A stretch of 64,000 nucleotides of DNA from DASXMT01 sp963755985 (GTDB lineage: Bacteria; Actinomycetota; Acidimicrobiia; Acidimicrobiales; RAAP-2): assembly GCA_963755985.1 (NCBI GenBank), contig CAVWLO010000003.1, positions 682,001 to 746,000 of the forward strand. Direction: 5' to 3'. Below, piece by piece: positions 25,620 to 35,096 of this stretch (the first letter of the stretch is position 1; every line of letters begins with the position of its first letter). The notes beneath the pieces are model-generated. The model saw only the letters and a program-made list of their open reading frames with translations. It did not search any database and had not been told where the DNA came from. A program made the position numbers and the translations under genes.

Positions 25620-26156
25620 GTGGCCGATTATCTCCCGATCCTCGTGCTCTTCGTCCTGGGCATGCTCTTTGCCGGCCTCTCCTTTGTCGGGTCGTCCCTG
25701 CTCGCCCCGAAGAAGAAGCCCACGGCGGCCAAGGTCGCCCCCTACGAGTGCGGCATCGTCCCCAACATCGAGCCCCCGATGCGCTTCCCGGTCCGGTTCT
25801 ACCTGATCGCCATGATCTTCATCATCTTCGACATCGAGATCATCTTCTTGTACCCATGGGCCGTGGTCTTCCACCAGCTGCGCACCTTCGGCCTGGTCGA
25901 GATCCTGGTCTTCGCCGGAATCGTCTTCGTGTCGCTCCTCTACCTGGTCAGCAACGGCGCCCTGACCTGGGGCCCGGCCAAGAAGCTGGAGGGGGCCATG
26001 CCCGCTCGCACCTCCGAGTCCACCATCGCCCGGATCAGCGGCACGCCCGAACCCCTCGCCCCGCTGGGCGACCGGCCGGCGGCCGCGGCGGCCGCCGCCA
26101 CCCGACCCGCCAGCCCCGACCCGGCGAGGCCGACCGGCCCCGGGCAGGCTGCGTAG
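25620..26156 (+). CDS. nuoA: NADH-quinone oxidoreductase subunit A
   Basis: A 178-residue membrane subunit of complex I. It has three transmembrane helices and the conserved PYECGIVPNIEPPMRFPVRF loop and FIIFDIEIIFLYPWAVVF helix. The usual length is about 120 residues. The extra 50 residues are a cytoplasmic Ala/Pro-rich tail (GDRPAAAAAAATRPASPDPA). First gene of the operon; nuoB starts nine bases later. GTG 25620 is chosen because of the upstream hexamer. Confidence 0.95.
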   Translation: MADYLPILVLFVLGMLFAGLSFVGSSLLAPKKKPTAAKVAPYECGIVPNIEPPMRFPVRFYLIAMIFIIFDIEIIFLYPWAVVFHQLRTFGLVEILVFAGIVFVSLLYLVSNGALTWGPAKKLEGAMPARTSESTIARISGTPEPLAPLGDRPAAAAAAATRPASPDPARPTGPGQAA

Positions 26157-26165
26157 GGCGGGGCG

Positions 26166-26837
26166 ATGGGCCTCGAGGACCTCCAGCACAATTTCCTGAC
26201 CGGCCGGCTCGAGGACCTGGTGAAGTGGGCCCGGCGCTCGTCGATGTGGCCGGCCACCTTCGGCCTGGCCTGCTGCGCCATCGAGATGATGTCGGTGGGG
26301 GCGGCCGACTTCGACCTCGCCCGCTTCGGCATGGAGGTCTTCCGGGCCTCGCCGCGCCAGGCCGACCTCATGATCGTGGCCGGACGGGTGTCCCAGAAGA
26401 TGGCGCCGGTGCTCCGGCAGGTCTACGACCAGATGATGGAGCCCAAGTGGGTCATCTCCATGGGCGTCTGCGCCAGCACCGGGGGCATGTTCAACAACTA
26501 CGCCATCGTCCAGGGCGTCGACCAGGTGGTCCCGGTCGACGCCTACGCTCCGGGCTGCCCTCCCACCCCCGAGACCCTCATGCATACCATCCTCACCCTC
26601 CACGAGAAGGTGCGCACCGGCGAGATCGCCCGCCGCCGCCCGGAATGGAAGTCAGGGGCGGCCGACGTGGAGTCGGGTCGTTTCTTGACCGACGACGAGG
26701 GTGGCGACACCGACGACGCCCGCACCCATGACGACGAGGACACGGCCGGCTGGACGCCCGAGCGGCCCGACGCCGTCCGTCTGGGCACGCCCAAGCGCAA
26801 CCCGGTCATCGCCCGCAGCGTCGGAGAGCCCCTGTGA
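26166..26837 (+). CDS. nuoB: NADH-quinone oxidoreductase subunit B
   Basis: A 223-residue subunit carrying the N2 iron-sulfur cluster, the last cluster before quinone. Ligands are visible in ACCAIEMMSVG, MGVCASTGGMF and PGCPPTPETL. The C-terminus after RRRPEWKSG is an extra acidic tail of about 60 residues. The peripheral arm location is inferred from the family. Confidence 0.95.
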   Translation: MGLEDLQHNFLTGRLEDLVKWARRSSMWPATFGLACCAIEMMSVGAADFDLARFGMEVFRASPRQADLMIVAGRVSQKMAPVLRQVYDQMMEPKWVISMGVCASTGGMFNNYAIVQGVDQVVPVDAYAPGCPPTPETLMHTILTLHEKVRTGEIARRRPEWKSGAADVESGRFLTDDEGGDTDDARTHDDEDTAGWTPERPDAVRLGTPKRNPVIARSVGEPL

Positions 26838-26875
26838 GCGGAGATTCCCTGTGAGCACGGTGGCGGGCACGGGCT

Positions 26876-26925
26876 CGGCGCCCAGCGCGTCGGCGCCCAG
26901 CGCGTCGGCGCCCAACGCGTCGGCA
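26876..26925 (+). repeat. 15-bp tandem repeats at the nuoC 5' end
   Basis: Three to four copies of TCGGCGCCCAGCGCG. A GTG at 26851 with GGAG upstream reads through them (SAPSASAPSASAP) but ends out of frame with nuoC. Confidence 0.75.
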
Positions 26926-26927
26926 GG

Positions 26928-27440
26928 GTGGCCACGGGCTCGGCCGGCGCCGCCCTGATCAGCGGATCTGGAGGCGGCTCGGTTCGCGACCTGCTCCAGT
27001 CCGACCAGGACGTCGCCTACCCCTTCCGCGACCAGTACGTGTCGGTGGTGGAGGAGTTCCGGGACTCCGGGTTCGAGATGTGCTCCGACCTGTGTGCCGT
27101 CGACTACCTCACCCACCCAGGCCGGCGGCTGCCCGAGGGCGTCGCCCCCGAGCGGTTCGAGGTGGTGGTCAACCTGTTGTCCCTGTCCCGGTGCAGGCGG
27201 GTCCGTATCCGCTTGCAGGTGCCCGAAGGCGACCCGGTGGCCCCCTCGTTGTTCTCGGTCTATCCGGGGGTGGAGGCCATGGAACGGGAGGCCTTCGACC
27301 TCTTCGGGGTGCTGTTCGATGGCCACCCGGACTTGACCCGCATCCTCATGCCCGAGGACTGGGAGGGCCACCCGCTCCGAAAGGACTACGGCGTCGGTCG
27401 TGTGCCGGTGCAGTTCAAGGGAGCACCGGGGCCGAGATGA
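26928..27440 (+). CDS. nuoC: NADH-quinone oxidoreductase subunit C
   Basis: A 170-residue subunit with the typical C-terminal block EREAFDLFGVLFDGHPDLTR, DWEGHPLRKDYG, and CSDLCAVDYLTHPGRR earlier. It helps shape the quinone end of the peripheral arm. GTG 26928 is the only normal start in frame but has no ribosome binding site. A GTG at 26851 with GGAG six bases upstream looks better, yet is one frame off after a 15-bp repeat run, so the true N-terminus is uncertain. The stop overlaps nuoD in ATGA. Confidence 0.9.
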   Translation: MATGSAGAALISGSGGGSVRDLLQSDQDVAYPFRDQYVSVVEEFRDSGFEMCSDLCAVDYLTHPGRRLPEGVAPERFEVVVNLLSLSRCRRVRIRLQVPEGDPVAPSLFSVYPGVEAMEREAFDLFGVLFDGHPDLTRILMPEDWEGHPLRKDYGVGRVPVQFKGAPGPR

Positions 27441-28876
27441 GCGACCCGAAGTCGAGTACACGCACGGACGACGCTGCCGCCGCCGGCAAGACCAGCACAG
27501 CCACGCCCCGTCCCGACGGCATCGCCGCCGACGAGGCCGCCCTGGGCAACGAGGCCCTCATGCTGGTGGCCGAGACCTCCGAGGGCCTCCAGGAGCTGAG
27601 CCGGCGCAGCACCACCGAGCCCGGCGAGCTCCGCCGCGAGGTGGGTGCCGTGCTCCGCATGCCCGAGGGCCAGGTGATCGACCCGTCGGACATCGACATC
27701 GAACAAAGCGACGACGAGACGATGATCATCAACATGGGGCCGCAGCACCCGTCGACCCACGGCGTGCTGCGGCTCATGATCGAGCTCGACGGCGAGACCG
27801 TGCTCCGGACCAAGCCGGTCGTCGGCTACCTCCACACCGGCATGGAGAAGACGGGGGAGGAACTGACCTACGTGCAGGGGGCGACCAACGTCACCCGAAT
27901 GGACTACCTGGCCCCGCTGCACAACGAGCTGGTCTTCTCACTGGCCACCGAGGCGCTGCTCGGAGTGGAGATGCCGGAGCGGGCCACCTGGATCCGGATG
28001 CTGATGGTGGAGCTGAACCGCCTGTCCTCCCACCTCATGTGGATGGCCACCAACGGCATGGACCTCGGCTCCACGTCGATGATGATCTACGGCTTCCGCG
28101 AGCGCGAGATGGTGCTGGCCTTCTTCGAGAAGGCCACTGGGCTGCGCATGAACCACAATTTCATCCGGCCCGGCGGGGTGGCCGCCGACCTGCCCGACGG
28201 GTGGGAGGACGACGTGGCCGTGATCTGCGATACCGTCCTGCCCCGGACCGACGAGTACGACGAGTTGCTGACCGGCCAGCCCATCTTCCGGGAGCGCACC
28301 GAGGGCATCGGCCGTATATCGGCCGAGGAGGCCCTGGCCCTGTCGCTGACCGGTCCCATCCTCCGGTCCACCGGCGTGCCCTGGGACCTCCGGCGCTCGA
28401 TGCCCTACCTCCGCTACGACGAAGTGGAGTTCGACGTCATCGTGGGCACCTACGGCGACAACTTCGACCGCTACTCGGTCCGCCTCAACGAGATCCGGGA
28501 GTCGGTCCGGATCATCCGCCAGATCGTCGAGAAGATGCCGCTTGGCGACTACCGGGTGCAGGACAAGAAGGTCACCCCGCCGCCCCGGGCCCGCATCGAC
28601 GAGTCGATGGAGGCGCTCATCCACCATTTCAAGGTGTTCACCGAGGGCTTCAAGGTCCCCGAGGGCGAGGTGTACGTCGCCGTCGAGTCCCCTCGGGGCG
28701 AGCTCGGGTGCTACCTGGTCTCCGACGGCTCGGGCAAGCCCTACCGGATGCACATCCGCGGGCCGAGCTTCGTCAACCTACAGGGCCTGCCGGTGATCAT
28801 GCGGGGCGGCCTGATCGCCGACGCCATCGCCGACATCTCGTCGATCGACCCGGTCATGGGGGAGGTGGACCGTTGA
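27437..28876 (+). CDS. nuoD: NADH-quinone oxidoreductase subunit D
   Basis: A 479-residue subunit of the quinone site. It has NMGPQHPSTHGVLRLMIELD, VGYLHTGMEK, NFIRPGGVAADLP and the C-terminal SFVNLQGLPVIMRGGLIADA. The first 95 residues are an extension not found in standard NuoD, rich in Ala, Glu and Ser (DEAALGNEALMLVAETSEG). ATG 27437 overlaps the nuoC stop. An upstream in-frame start would lie inside nuoC and is not needed. Confidence 0.95.
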   Translation: MSDPKSSTRTDDAAAAGKTSTATPRPDGIAADEAALGNEALMLVAETSEGLQELSRRSTTEPGELRREVGAVLRMPEGQVIDPSDIDIEQSDDETMIINMGPQHPSTHGVLRLMIELDGETVLRTKPVVGYLHTGMEKTGEELTYVQGATNVTRMDYLAPLHNELVFSLATEALLGVEMPERATWIRMLMVELNRLSSHLMWMATNGMDLGSTSMMIYGFREREMVLAFFEKATGLRMNHNFIRPGGVAADLPDGWEDDVAVICDTVLPRTDEYDELLTGQPIFRERTEGIGRISAEEALALSLTGPILRSTGVPWDLRRSMPYLRYDEVEFDVIVGTYGDNFDRYSVRLNEIRESVRIIRQIVEKMPLGDYRVQDKKVTPPPRARIDESMEALIHHFKVFTEGFKVPEGEVYVAVESPRGELGCYLVSDGSGKPYRMHIRGPSFVNLQGLPVIMRGGLIADAIADISSIDPVMGEVDR

Positions 28877-29799
28877 GCGCCGCCACCCATCTCAGCGCCG
28901 ACACCCTGACCCGGGCCCGTGAGCTGATCTCCGTCTACCCCGAGCCTCGCTCGGCCATGATCCCGCTGTGCCACCTGGCCCAGGAGCAAGACGGCTGGCT
29001 CACCCCCGACGCCATGGCCGAGATCGCCGACCTGCTGGGCACCACCGCGGCCGAGGTGCTGGGCACGGCCTCGTTCTACGACATGCTGCACACCGAGCCG
29101 GTCGGCACCCACGTGGTGTCGGTGTGCACCAACATCGCCTGCCTGCTGAACGGGGCGCTGGAGCTCCTCGAGCATGCCGAAACGAGCCTCGGGGTCAACA
29201 GCGGCGGCACGACGGCCGACGGCACGATCACCCTGGAGGAGGCCGAGTGCCTGGCCGACTGCGACCGGGCCCCGTGCGTGCAGGTCAACCATCGGTTCGT
29301 GGGGGCCCAGAGCGCGGAGAGCTTCGATCGCCTGGTGGCCGAGCTGCGCAGCGGCGCCCGCGACGAGGAGATCCCCCGCCACGGCACACTGAACCGGGTG
29401 CGCCGGACCGGGGGACTGGCCGTTGATGGGGCCCGAGTGGCGGCCGAGCGCCACGCCATGGCCGAGGCCATCACGGCCCGGGCGGACGAGGCCAAAGCAG
29501 CTGAGGCGGCCAAGGCAGCCGAGGCGGCCGAGGCCGCGGACCGGGCCAGCGCGGCCGAGCAGGCCAGCGCAGCTGAGGTAGCCAAGGCCGCCGACCAGTC
29601 CAGCACCGGCGACCAGGCGAAAGCCGCCGATCAAGCCAGCCAAGACATCGCCAGCCACGACCCTTCGGGCTCGGGACCGCCCACGGGCACGCCGGGGGCA
29701 AGCGGGTCCGGCGGGTCGAGCGGCGCCGCCAGCCATCCCGTGGGAACGGACAGCCATCCCGAGGGAACGGACAGCCATCCCGAGGGAACGGACGCCTGA
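28873..29799 (+). CDS. nuoE: NADH-quinone oxidoreductase subunit E with long low-complexity tail
   Basis: A 308-residue protein from TTG 28873 (in TTGA with the nuoD stop). The first 170 residues are a normal NuoE. The N1a [2Fe-2S] ligands are in VSVCTNIACLLNG and ECLADCDRAPC. The last 130 residues are an Ala-rich, probably helical stretch (KAAEAAKAAEAAEAADRA), then Ser/Gly-rich sequence and three SHPxGTD repeats. The tail's role is unknown. It is part of the NADH dehydrogenase module with NuoF and NuoG. Confidence 0.92.
   Translation: MSAATHLSADTLTRARELISVYPEPRSAMIPLCHLAQEQDGWLTPDAMAEIADLLGTTAAEVLGTASFYDMLHTEPVGTHVVSVCTNIACLLNGALELLEHAETSLGVNSGGTTADGTITLEEAECLADCDRAPCVQVNHRFVGAQSAESFDRLVAELRSGARDEEIPRHGTLNRVRRTGGLAVDGARVAAERHAMAEAITARADEAKAAEAAKAAEAAEAADRASAAEQASAAEVAKAADQSSTGDQAKAADQASQDIASHDPSGSGPPTGTPGASGSGGSSGAASHPVGTDSHPEGTDSHPEGTDA
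29735..29799 (+). repeat. Three 21-bp repeats at the nuoE 3' end
   Basis: Copies of AGCCATCCCGAGGGAACGGA encode SHPVGTD, SHPEGTD and SHPEGTD immediately before the stop. Confidence 0.85.
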
Positions 29800-31103
29800 T
29801 GACCATCACCGACGCGCCCAAGATCGTCACCGCCCGGCTCGGCTACGACGACTCGTACACCCTCGAGCGCTACCTGGCCACCGGCGGGTACGACGGCCTG
29901 CGCAAGGCGTTGGCCATGACCCCCGAGGCGGTGGCGGCCGAGGTGGACGCGGTCAGCCTCCTGGGCCGGGGCGGGGCCGGGTTCCCGGCCGGCCGCAAGT
30001 GGTCCATGCTGCGCAAGGCGCTGGTCACCTACCTCGTCATCAACGGCGACGAGAGCGAGCCGGCCACGTTCAAGGACCACCTGCTGATCGAGCGCGACCC
30101 CCACCAGCTGCTCGAGGGCGTGCTCATCGCCGCCTACGCCCTGCAGGTGACCCAGGCCTTCATCTACATCCGGGGGGAGTTCGCCCTCGGGCTCGAGCGG
30201 GTGCAAGCCGCGCTCAACGATGCCTATGCCCACGGCGCGGTCGGGGCCAACATCTTCGACTCCGGGTTCTCCATCGACGTGGTGGTGCACCCGGGCGCGG
30301 GCGCCTACATCTGCGGCGAGGAGACCGCCCTCCTCGAATCGCTGGAGGGCAAGCGCGGCTTCCCTCGCATCAAGCCGCCGTTCTTCCCTGCCGCCATCGG
30401 CCTCTACGGTGAGCCGACCGTGGTCAACAACGTGGAGACGATGTCGAGCCTGCCGTGGATCATCGGCCACGGCCGGGCTGCCTTCACCGCACTGGGGGCG
30501 GGGCGTTCCACCGGCACCCGGCTGTTCGCCCTGGCCGGCCACGTCAACAAGCCCGGCGTGTTCGAGGTGGAGATGGTGAAGACCACGTTCCACGATCTCA
30601 TCCACGCTCCGGTCCTGGGCGGCGGGATCCGCCACGGCCGGGACCTGAAAGCGTTCATCCCCGGCGGCGTCTCGGCCCCTTGGTTCGGTCCCGACCAGGT
30701 GGACCTGCCCCTGGGGCAGGACGAGGTGGCCGACGCCGGGTCCATGTTGGGCTCGGGCTCGGTCGTGGTCATGGACGACCACACCTGTCCGGTGCGGGCC
30801 TCGTGGCGCATCACCAAGTTCTTCGCCCGGGAGTCGTGCGGCCAGTGCACCCCATGCCGGGAAGGGTCGGGCTGGTTGCTCAAGGTGATGGAGCGGATCG
30901 AAGCGGGTCGGGGACGCGAGGAGGACCTCGACCTGCTGCTCGATGTGTGCGACAACATCTCCCCCGGACTCGCTTGGCCGCCCCAGCAGACCACGATCTG
31001 CGTCCTCGGTCCCTCGATTCCCTCGTCGATCGGCTCGGCCATCGAGATGTTCCGCGACGAGTTCCTGGTCCACATCAAAGAGGGAGGCTGCCCCTATGAG
31101 TGA
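29799..31103 (+). CDS. nuoF: NADH-quinone oxidoreductase subunit F
   Basis: A 434-residue subunit that binds NADH, FMN and the N3 cluster. GRGGAGFPAGRKWSM and INGDESEPATFKD form the FMN/NADH site. PGAGAYICGEETALLESLEG follows, and SCGQCTPCREG with a later Cys in TTICVLG ligates the [4Fe-4S] cluster. It shares one base with the nuoE stop (TGATG). Together with NuoE and NuoG it oxidises NADH. Confidence 0.96.
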   Translation: MTITDAPKIVTARLGYDDSYTLERYLATGGYDGLRKALAMTPEAVAAEVDAVSLLGRGGAGFPAGRKWSMLRKALVTYLVINGDESEPATFKDHLLIERDPHQLLEGVLIAAYALQVTQAFIYIRGEFALGLERVQAALNDAYAHGAVGANIFDSGFSIDVVVHPGAGAYICGEETALLESLEGKRGFPRIKPPFFPAAIGLYGEPTVVNNVETMSSLPWIIGHGRAAFTALGAGRSTGTRLFALAGHVNKPGVFEVEMVKTTFHDLIHAPVLGGGIRHGRDLKAFIPGGVSAPWFGPDQVDLPLGQDEVADAGSMLGSGSVVVMDDHTCPVRASWRITKFFARESCGQCTPCREGSGWLLKVMERIEAGRGREEDLDLLLDVCDNISPGLAWPPQQTTICVLGPSIPSSIGSAIEMFRDEFLVHIKEGGCPYE

Positions 31104-33843
31104 GCCCACCTCCAGTGAGGACGCCGTAACCTTCACCCTTGACGGGCGCCGGGTCGCCGGGCGCAAGGGGGAGATGATCATCGCCGCGGCCGAGCGGGCC
31201 GGGACCTTCATCCCCCGGTTCTGCTACCACCCTCGCATGAAGCCGGTGGGCATGTGCCGGATGTGCCTGGTCGAGGTGAGCGGCCCGCGGGGCGCCTCGC
31301 TCCAACCGGCCTGCTTCGTCGAGGTGGCCGAGGGCGGCGAGGTGGTGACCACCTCGGACAAGGTGAAGAAGGCCCAGGATGGGGTGCTCGAATTCCTGCT
31401 CATCAACCATCCCCTTGACTGCCCGGTCTGCGACAAGGGGGGCGAGTGCCCCCTGCAGGACCAGACCCTGGCCTACGGCCCGGGCGAGAGCCGGTTCGTG
31501 GAGGAGAAGCGCCACTTCGAGAAGCCCGTCCCCATCTCCGATCTGGTTCTGCTCGACCGGGAACGCTGCATCCAGTGCGGGCGCTGCACCCGCTTCGCGG
31601 CCGAGATCGCCGGCGAGGCCGAGATCGATTTCATCGGCCGTGGCGATTCCATCGAGGTGAACACCTTCCCCGAGCTGCCGTTCACCTCGTACTTCTCGGG
31701 CAACACCATCCAGATCTGCCCGGTGGGGGCGCTGACCGCCACCCAGTACCGGTTCACGGCTCGCCCGTGGGACCTGGACCAGGTCGAGTCCACCTGCACC
31801 ACCTGCGCGGTGGGGTGCCGCGTGGCCGTGCAGTCGTCGGCCAACCGGGTCACCCGGCTGATGGGCATCGACGCAGAGCCGGTCAACCACGGCTGGCTGT
31901 GCGACAAGGGCCGCTTTGCCTACGAGGCGGTCAACAGCGACGAGCGGCTGGTCGAGCCGATGGTGCGGAAGAACGGCGAGCTGGTCCCGGCCACCTGGTA
32001 CGAGGCCCTCCGGGCGGTGGCCGACGGCCTGAAGCGGGCGGCCGACCCGAAGTCGGGCGGCTCGTCCGACAGCCGCGCCGGCGTGGGGATCATCGGCGGT
32101 GCCCGGCTGACCAACGAGGGGGCCTATGCCTGGGCCAAGTTGGCCAAGGGAATCCTCGGGACTGATTCGGTCGACGCGCAGCTGGGTGACGGCCTCCCGG
32201 CCGAGGTGGTGCTGGGCCTCCCCCGGGCCACCATCGACGAGGCGGCCTCGGCCGACACCGTCGTGTTGCTGTCCGGCGACCTCCGCGAGGAGCTCCCGAT
32301 CCTCTTCCTGCGCCTGCGCTCCGCCGTGGTCGACGGCGACCTTTCGGTGGTCGAGCTGTCCCCCCAGGACAGCTCGCTCACCCCATTCGCCCGCGCCGCA
32401 CTCCGGTACCGGGCGGGCGAGGCCACCGCGCTGGCCGCCGCCGTGGTGGCCGCCGAGGGTGCCGCCGCTCCCGAGGGTGTCGACGCCGCCGTGCTGGCCG
32501 AGGCCAGGGCGCTGCTCGCCGCCGAGAACGTGGTGGTGGTGATGGGCCGTCCGTCCCTGGCCGAGGACGGCGCCCTGGTGACCGAGGCGGCCCAGACCCT
32601 CGCCGCCGCGCTGCCCCGCGCCCGCTTCCTCCCCGCGTTGCGGCGGGGCAACGTGCACGGGGCGTTGGACATGGGACTGTCACCGGGCCTGCTCCCGGGC
32701 CGCACCACCCTCGACGCCGGCCGCGACTGGTTCGCTGAAGCGTGGGGCTCGGTGCCGGCCGAGCGTGGGCTCGACACCGCGGGCATGCTCGGCGCGGCCG
32801 AGTCCGGCCACCTCGGTGCGCTCGTCCTTCTGGGAGCCGATCCCCGCAGCGATTTTCCTGACCGGCGCCTCGCCCAACGGGCTCTCGACAACATCGACTT
32901 CATCGTGTCGGTGGCCACCTCGCCCGATGCCTCGACCGCCGCGGCCGACGTGGTCCTGCCGGTGGCGGCCGACCACGAGCGACCGGGGACCATCACCAAT
33001 ATCGAGGGGCGCATCAGCCGGGTGGGCCAGAAGCTGGTGGCGCCCGGTCAGGCCTGGGCCGACTGGATGATCGCCGCCGAGCTGGCCGTGCACCTCGGCG
33101 GGGACCTGGGCCTCGACTCGGTGGCCGCCGTCTGGGACGAGATCGAGCGGCTGGCGCCGGCCTACCGGGGGATCACCGGGGCCGTGCTCGAGGTGGCGGC
33201 CTCGGTCGACGGCATCGTCGCCCCCATGACCTCCACGCCGGTGGAGCTCTCCCGCCGCCAGGTGGCCGCGCCGCTCGACCCGATCGCCGTTCCCGGCGTG
33301 GAGTCGGTGGAGCGCCAGGGCGCGCCTCCTCGAGCCGGTTTCTCCGAGTTCCCGACCGCCGACGTGGCCGCCAGCCCTCGGGCCGGCAACGGCACAGGCA
33401 CTGGTGGCGGCACTCGTGGCGATACGGGTGGTGGCGGCACATCCGGTGATCTCGCCGGCCGGCCGGCACTGATCACCGGCCCGGTCGAGGTCGGCGCCCC
33501 TCGGGTGCCCACCACCGACAGCTACTCCCATCGCCTGGTGGCCGGTCGCCGGCTCTACGACAACGGCGCCGTTGTGCAGGCCGTCCCGTCGCTGGCCGGG
33601 CTGGTGGGCGCGGCACCAGTACGGGCCAACCCTCACGACCTCGATGACTTGGGCCTGGGCGCCGGCGGCCGGGTCCGGGTCAAGACAGCCCGGGCGTCGG
33701 CCGTGTTGGAGGTCGCGCCCGACCCGGCCCTGCCCCGACGGGTGGTGGCCGTCGACTTCAACGTCCCGCTGGCCGACGGAACGGCCGGTGACCTGATCGA
33801 CTCCACCATGCCGGTCACCGAATTGCGGATGGAGACGCCATGA
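31096..33843 (+). CDS. nuoG: NADH-quinone oxidoreductase subunit G
   Basis: A 915-residue iron-sulfur subunit. From the N-terminus: [2Fe-2S] ferredoxin domain with FCYHPRMKPVGMCRMCLVEV; CPVCDKGGECPLQD; RERCIQCGRCTRFA with ICPVGALT; then CTTCAVGC leading into the molybdopterin-like domain (NHGWLCDKGRFAYE). The region around residues 720-795 is a Gly/Thr-rich linker (GTGTGGGTRGDTGGGG). The C-terminus ends in a formate-dehydrogenase-like beta domain. ATG 31096 overlaps the nuoF stop by eight bases. Confidence 0.95.
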   Translation: MSEPTSSEDAVTFTLDGRRVAGRKGEMIIAAAERAGTFIPRFCYHPRMKPVGMCRMCLVEVSGPRGASLQPACFVEVAEGGEVVTTSDKVKKAQDGVLEFLLINHPLDCPVCDKGGECPLQDQTLAYGPGESRFVEEKRHFEKPVPISDLVLLDRERCIQCGRCTRFAAEIAGEAEIDFIGRGDSIEVNTFPELPFTSYFSGNTIQICPVGALTATQYRFTARPWDLDQVESTCTTCAVGCRVAVQSSANRVTRLMGIDAEPVNHGWLCDKGRFAYEAVNSDERLVEPMVRKNGELVPATWYEALRAVADGLKRAADPKSGGSSDSRAGVGIIGGARLTNEGAYAWAKLAKGILGTDSVDAQLGDGLPAEVVLGLPRATIDEAASADTVVLLSGDLREELPILFLRLRSAVVDGDLSVVELSPQDSSLTPFARAALRYRAGEATALAAAVVAAEGAAAPEGVDAAVLAEARALLAAENVVVVMGRPSLAEDGALVTEAAQTLAAALPRARFLPALRRGNVHGALDMGLSPGLLPGRTTLDAGRDWFAEAWGSVPAERGLDTAGMLGAAESGHLGALVLLGADPRSDFPDRRLAQRALDNIDFIVSVATSPDASTAAADVVLPVAADHERPGTITNIEGRISRVGQKLVAPGQAWADWMIAAELAVHLGGDLGLDSVAAVWDEIERLAPAYRGITGAVLEVAASVDGIVAPMTSTPVELSRRQVAAPLDPIAVPGVESVERQGAPPRAGFSEFPTADVAASPRAGNGTGTGGGTRGDTGGGGTSGDLAGRPALITGPVEVGAPRVPTTDSYSHRLVAGRRLYDNGAVVQAVPSLAGLVGAAPVRANPHDLDDLGLGAGGRVRVKTARASAVLEVAPDPALPRRVVAVDFNVPLADGTAGDLIDSTMPVTELRMETP

Positions 33844-35096
33844 CCCCGGTCGTCCATGCCGTCTCGCCCCTCTTGGCCACTGACCCGCTCTTCCCGACCA
33901 GCAACGTGGGGCTGGCCATCTTCCTGATCGTCCTCATCAAGGTGCTGGTGGTCTTCGGCGCCCTGATGGTGGCGGTGATGCTGATGATCTGGTTCGAGCG
34001 CAAGGTCATCTCCGATATGCAGAGCCGCATCGGCCCCAACCGGGCGGGCCCCTTCGGCCTGCTCCAGACCCTGGCCGACGGGATCAAGCTCTTCTTCAAG
34101 GAGGACCTCGTCCCGGGACAGTCTGACCGCTTCGTCTTCAAGTTGGCGCCGTACCTGGTCATCCTCCCGGCTTTCCTGAGCTTTGCCATCGTGCCCATCG
34201 GCGGACAGGTCACCGTGGCCGGCCACACCTTCGACCTGCAGCTGGCCGACCCGCCCATGGGCATCCTGTGGCTGCTGGCCATGTCGTCCATCAGCGTCTA
34301 CGGGATCATGTTGGCCGGCTGGTCCTCGGGCTCCAAGTACCCGCTCCTTGGGTCGGTACGGGCATCGGCCCAGATGATCTCGTATGAGGCGGCGATGGGT
34401 TTGTCCGTCGTGACCGTGGTCCTCATCACCGGGGCCCTGTCTACTCGGACCATCGTCGACGCCCAGGCCGCGCACCTGTGGCAGTGGAACGTCATCCGCC
34501 TCGGCGTCGTCCCCTTCTTCATCTTCCTGGTAGCTGTCACCGCTGAGACCAACCGGCCCCCGTTCGACCTGACCGAGGCCGACTCCGAGCTGGTCGGCGG
34601 GTTCAACACCGAGTACTCGTCGATCCGCTTCGCCCTGTTCTACCTGGCCGAGTTCATGAACACGATCACCATGTCGGCCATCGTGGTCACCCTGTTCTTC
34701 GGTGGTCCCGACGGGCCCATCCCCCACATCCCCCACACCTACTGGCTCTGGCCCATCCTGTGGTTCCTGGCCAAGACCATCGTGTTCTTGTTCCTCTACG
34801 TGTGGCTGCGGGCCGCACTACCCCGGATGCGTTACGACCAGCTCATGGACCTGGGCTGGAAGCGCCTCATCCCGTTGTCGCTGGCCTGGCTCATGATCGT
34901 GGCCGGGTTCGTGATCGCCGCCTGGTGGGGGCTGGGCATCGCCGTCGCCGTGGTGGCCTGCGCCGTGCTCCTCAAACGGGCCTTCTCGGTCGGCGACACC
35001 CGGCAGGAAGACGAGCCGATCATCCCGGCCGTGGGCCGGCGGCTCTGGCACCGTCCCCAACTGGTCCCGCTCCCGCCCGAGCCGAGCGAGGACTGA
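33840..35096 (+). CDS. nuoH: NADH-quinone oxidoreductase subunit H
   Basis: A 418-residue membrane subunit next to the quinone channel. Recognised by WFERKVISDMQSRIGPNRAG, LADGIKLFFKEDLVP, AETNRPPFDLTEADSELVGG and FNTEYSSIRFALFYLAEF. About eight transmembrane helices are visible. The C-terminus adds a short charged tail. It overlaps nuoG (ATGA) and shares one base with nuoI. Confidence 0.96.
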   Translation: MTPVVHAVSPLLATDPLFPTSNVGLAIFLIVLIKVLVVFGALMVAVMLMIWFERKVISDMQSRIGPNRAGPFGLLQTLADGIKLFFKEDLVPGQSDRFVFKLAPYLVILPAFLSFAIVPIGGQVTVAGHTFDLQLADPPMGILWLLAMSSISVYGIMLAGWSSGSKYPLLGSVRASAQMISYEAAMGLSVVTVVLITGALSTRTIVDAQAAHLWQWNVIRLGVVPFFIFLVAVTAETNRPPFDLTEADSELVGGFNTEYSSIRFALFYLAEFMNTITMSAIVVTLFFGGPDGPIPHIPHTYWLWPILWFLAKTIVFLFLYVWLRAALPRMRYDQLMDLGWKRLIPLSLAWLMIVAGFVIAAWWGLGIAVAVVACAVLLKRAFSVGDTRQEDEPIIPAVGRRLWHRPQLVPLPPEPSED

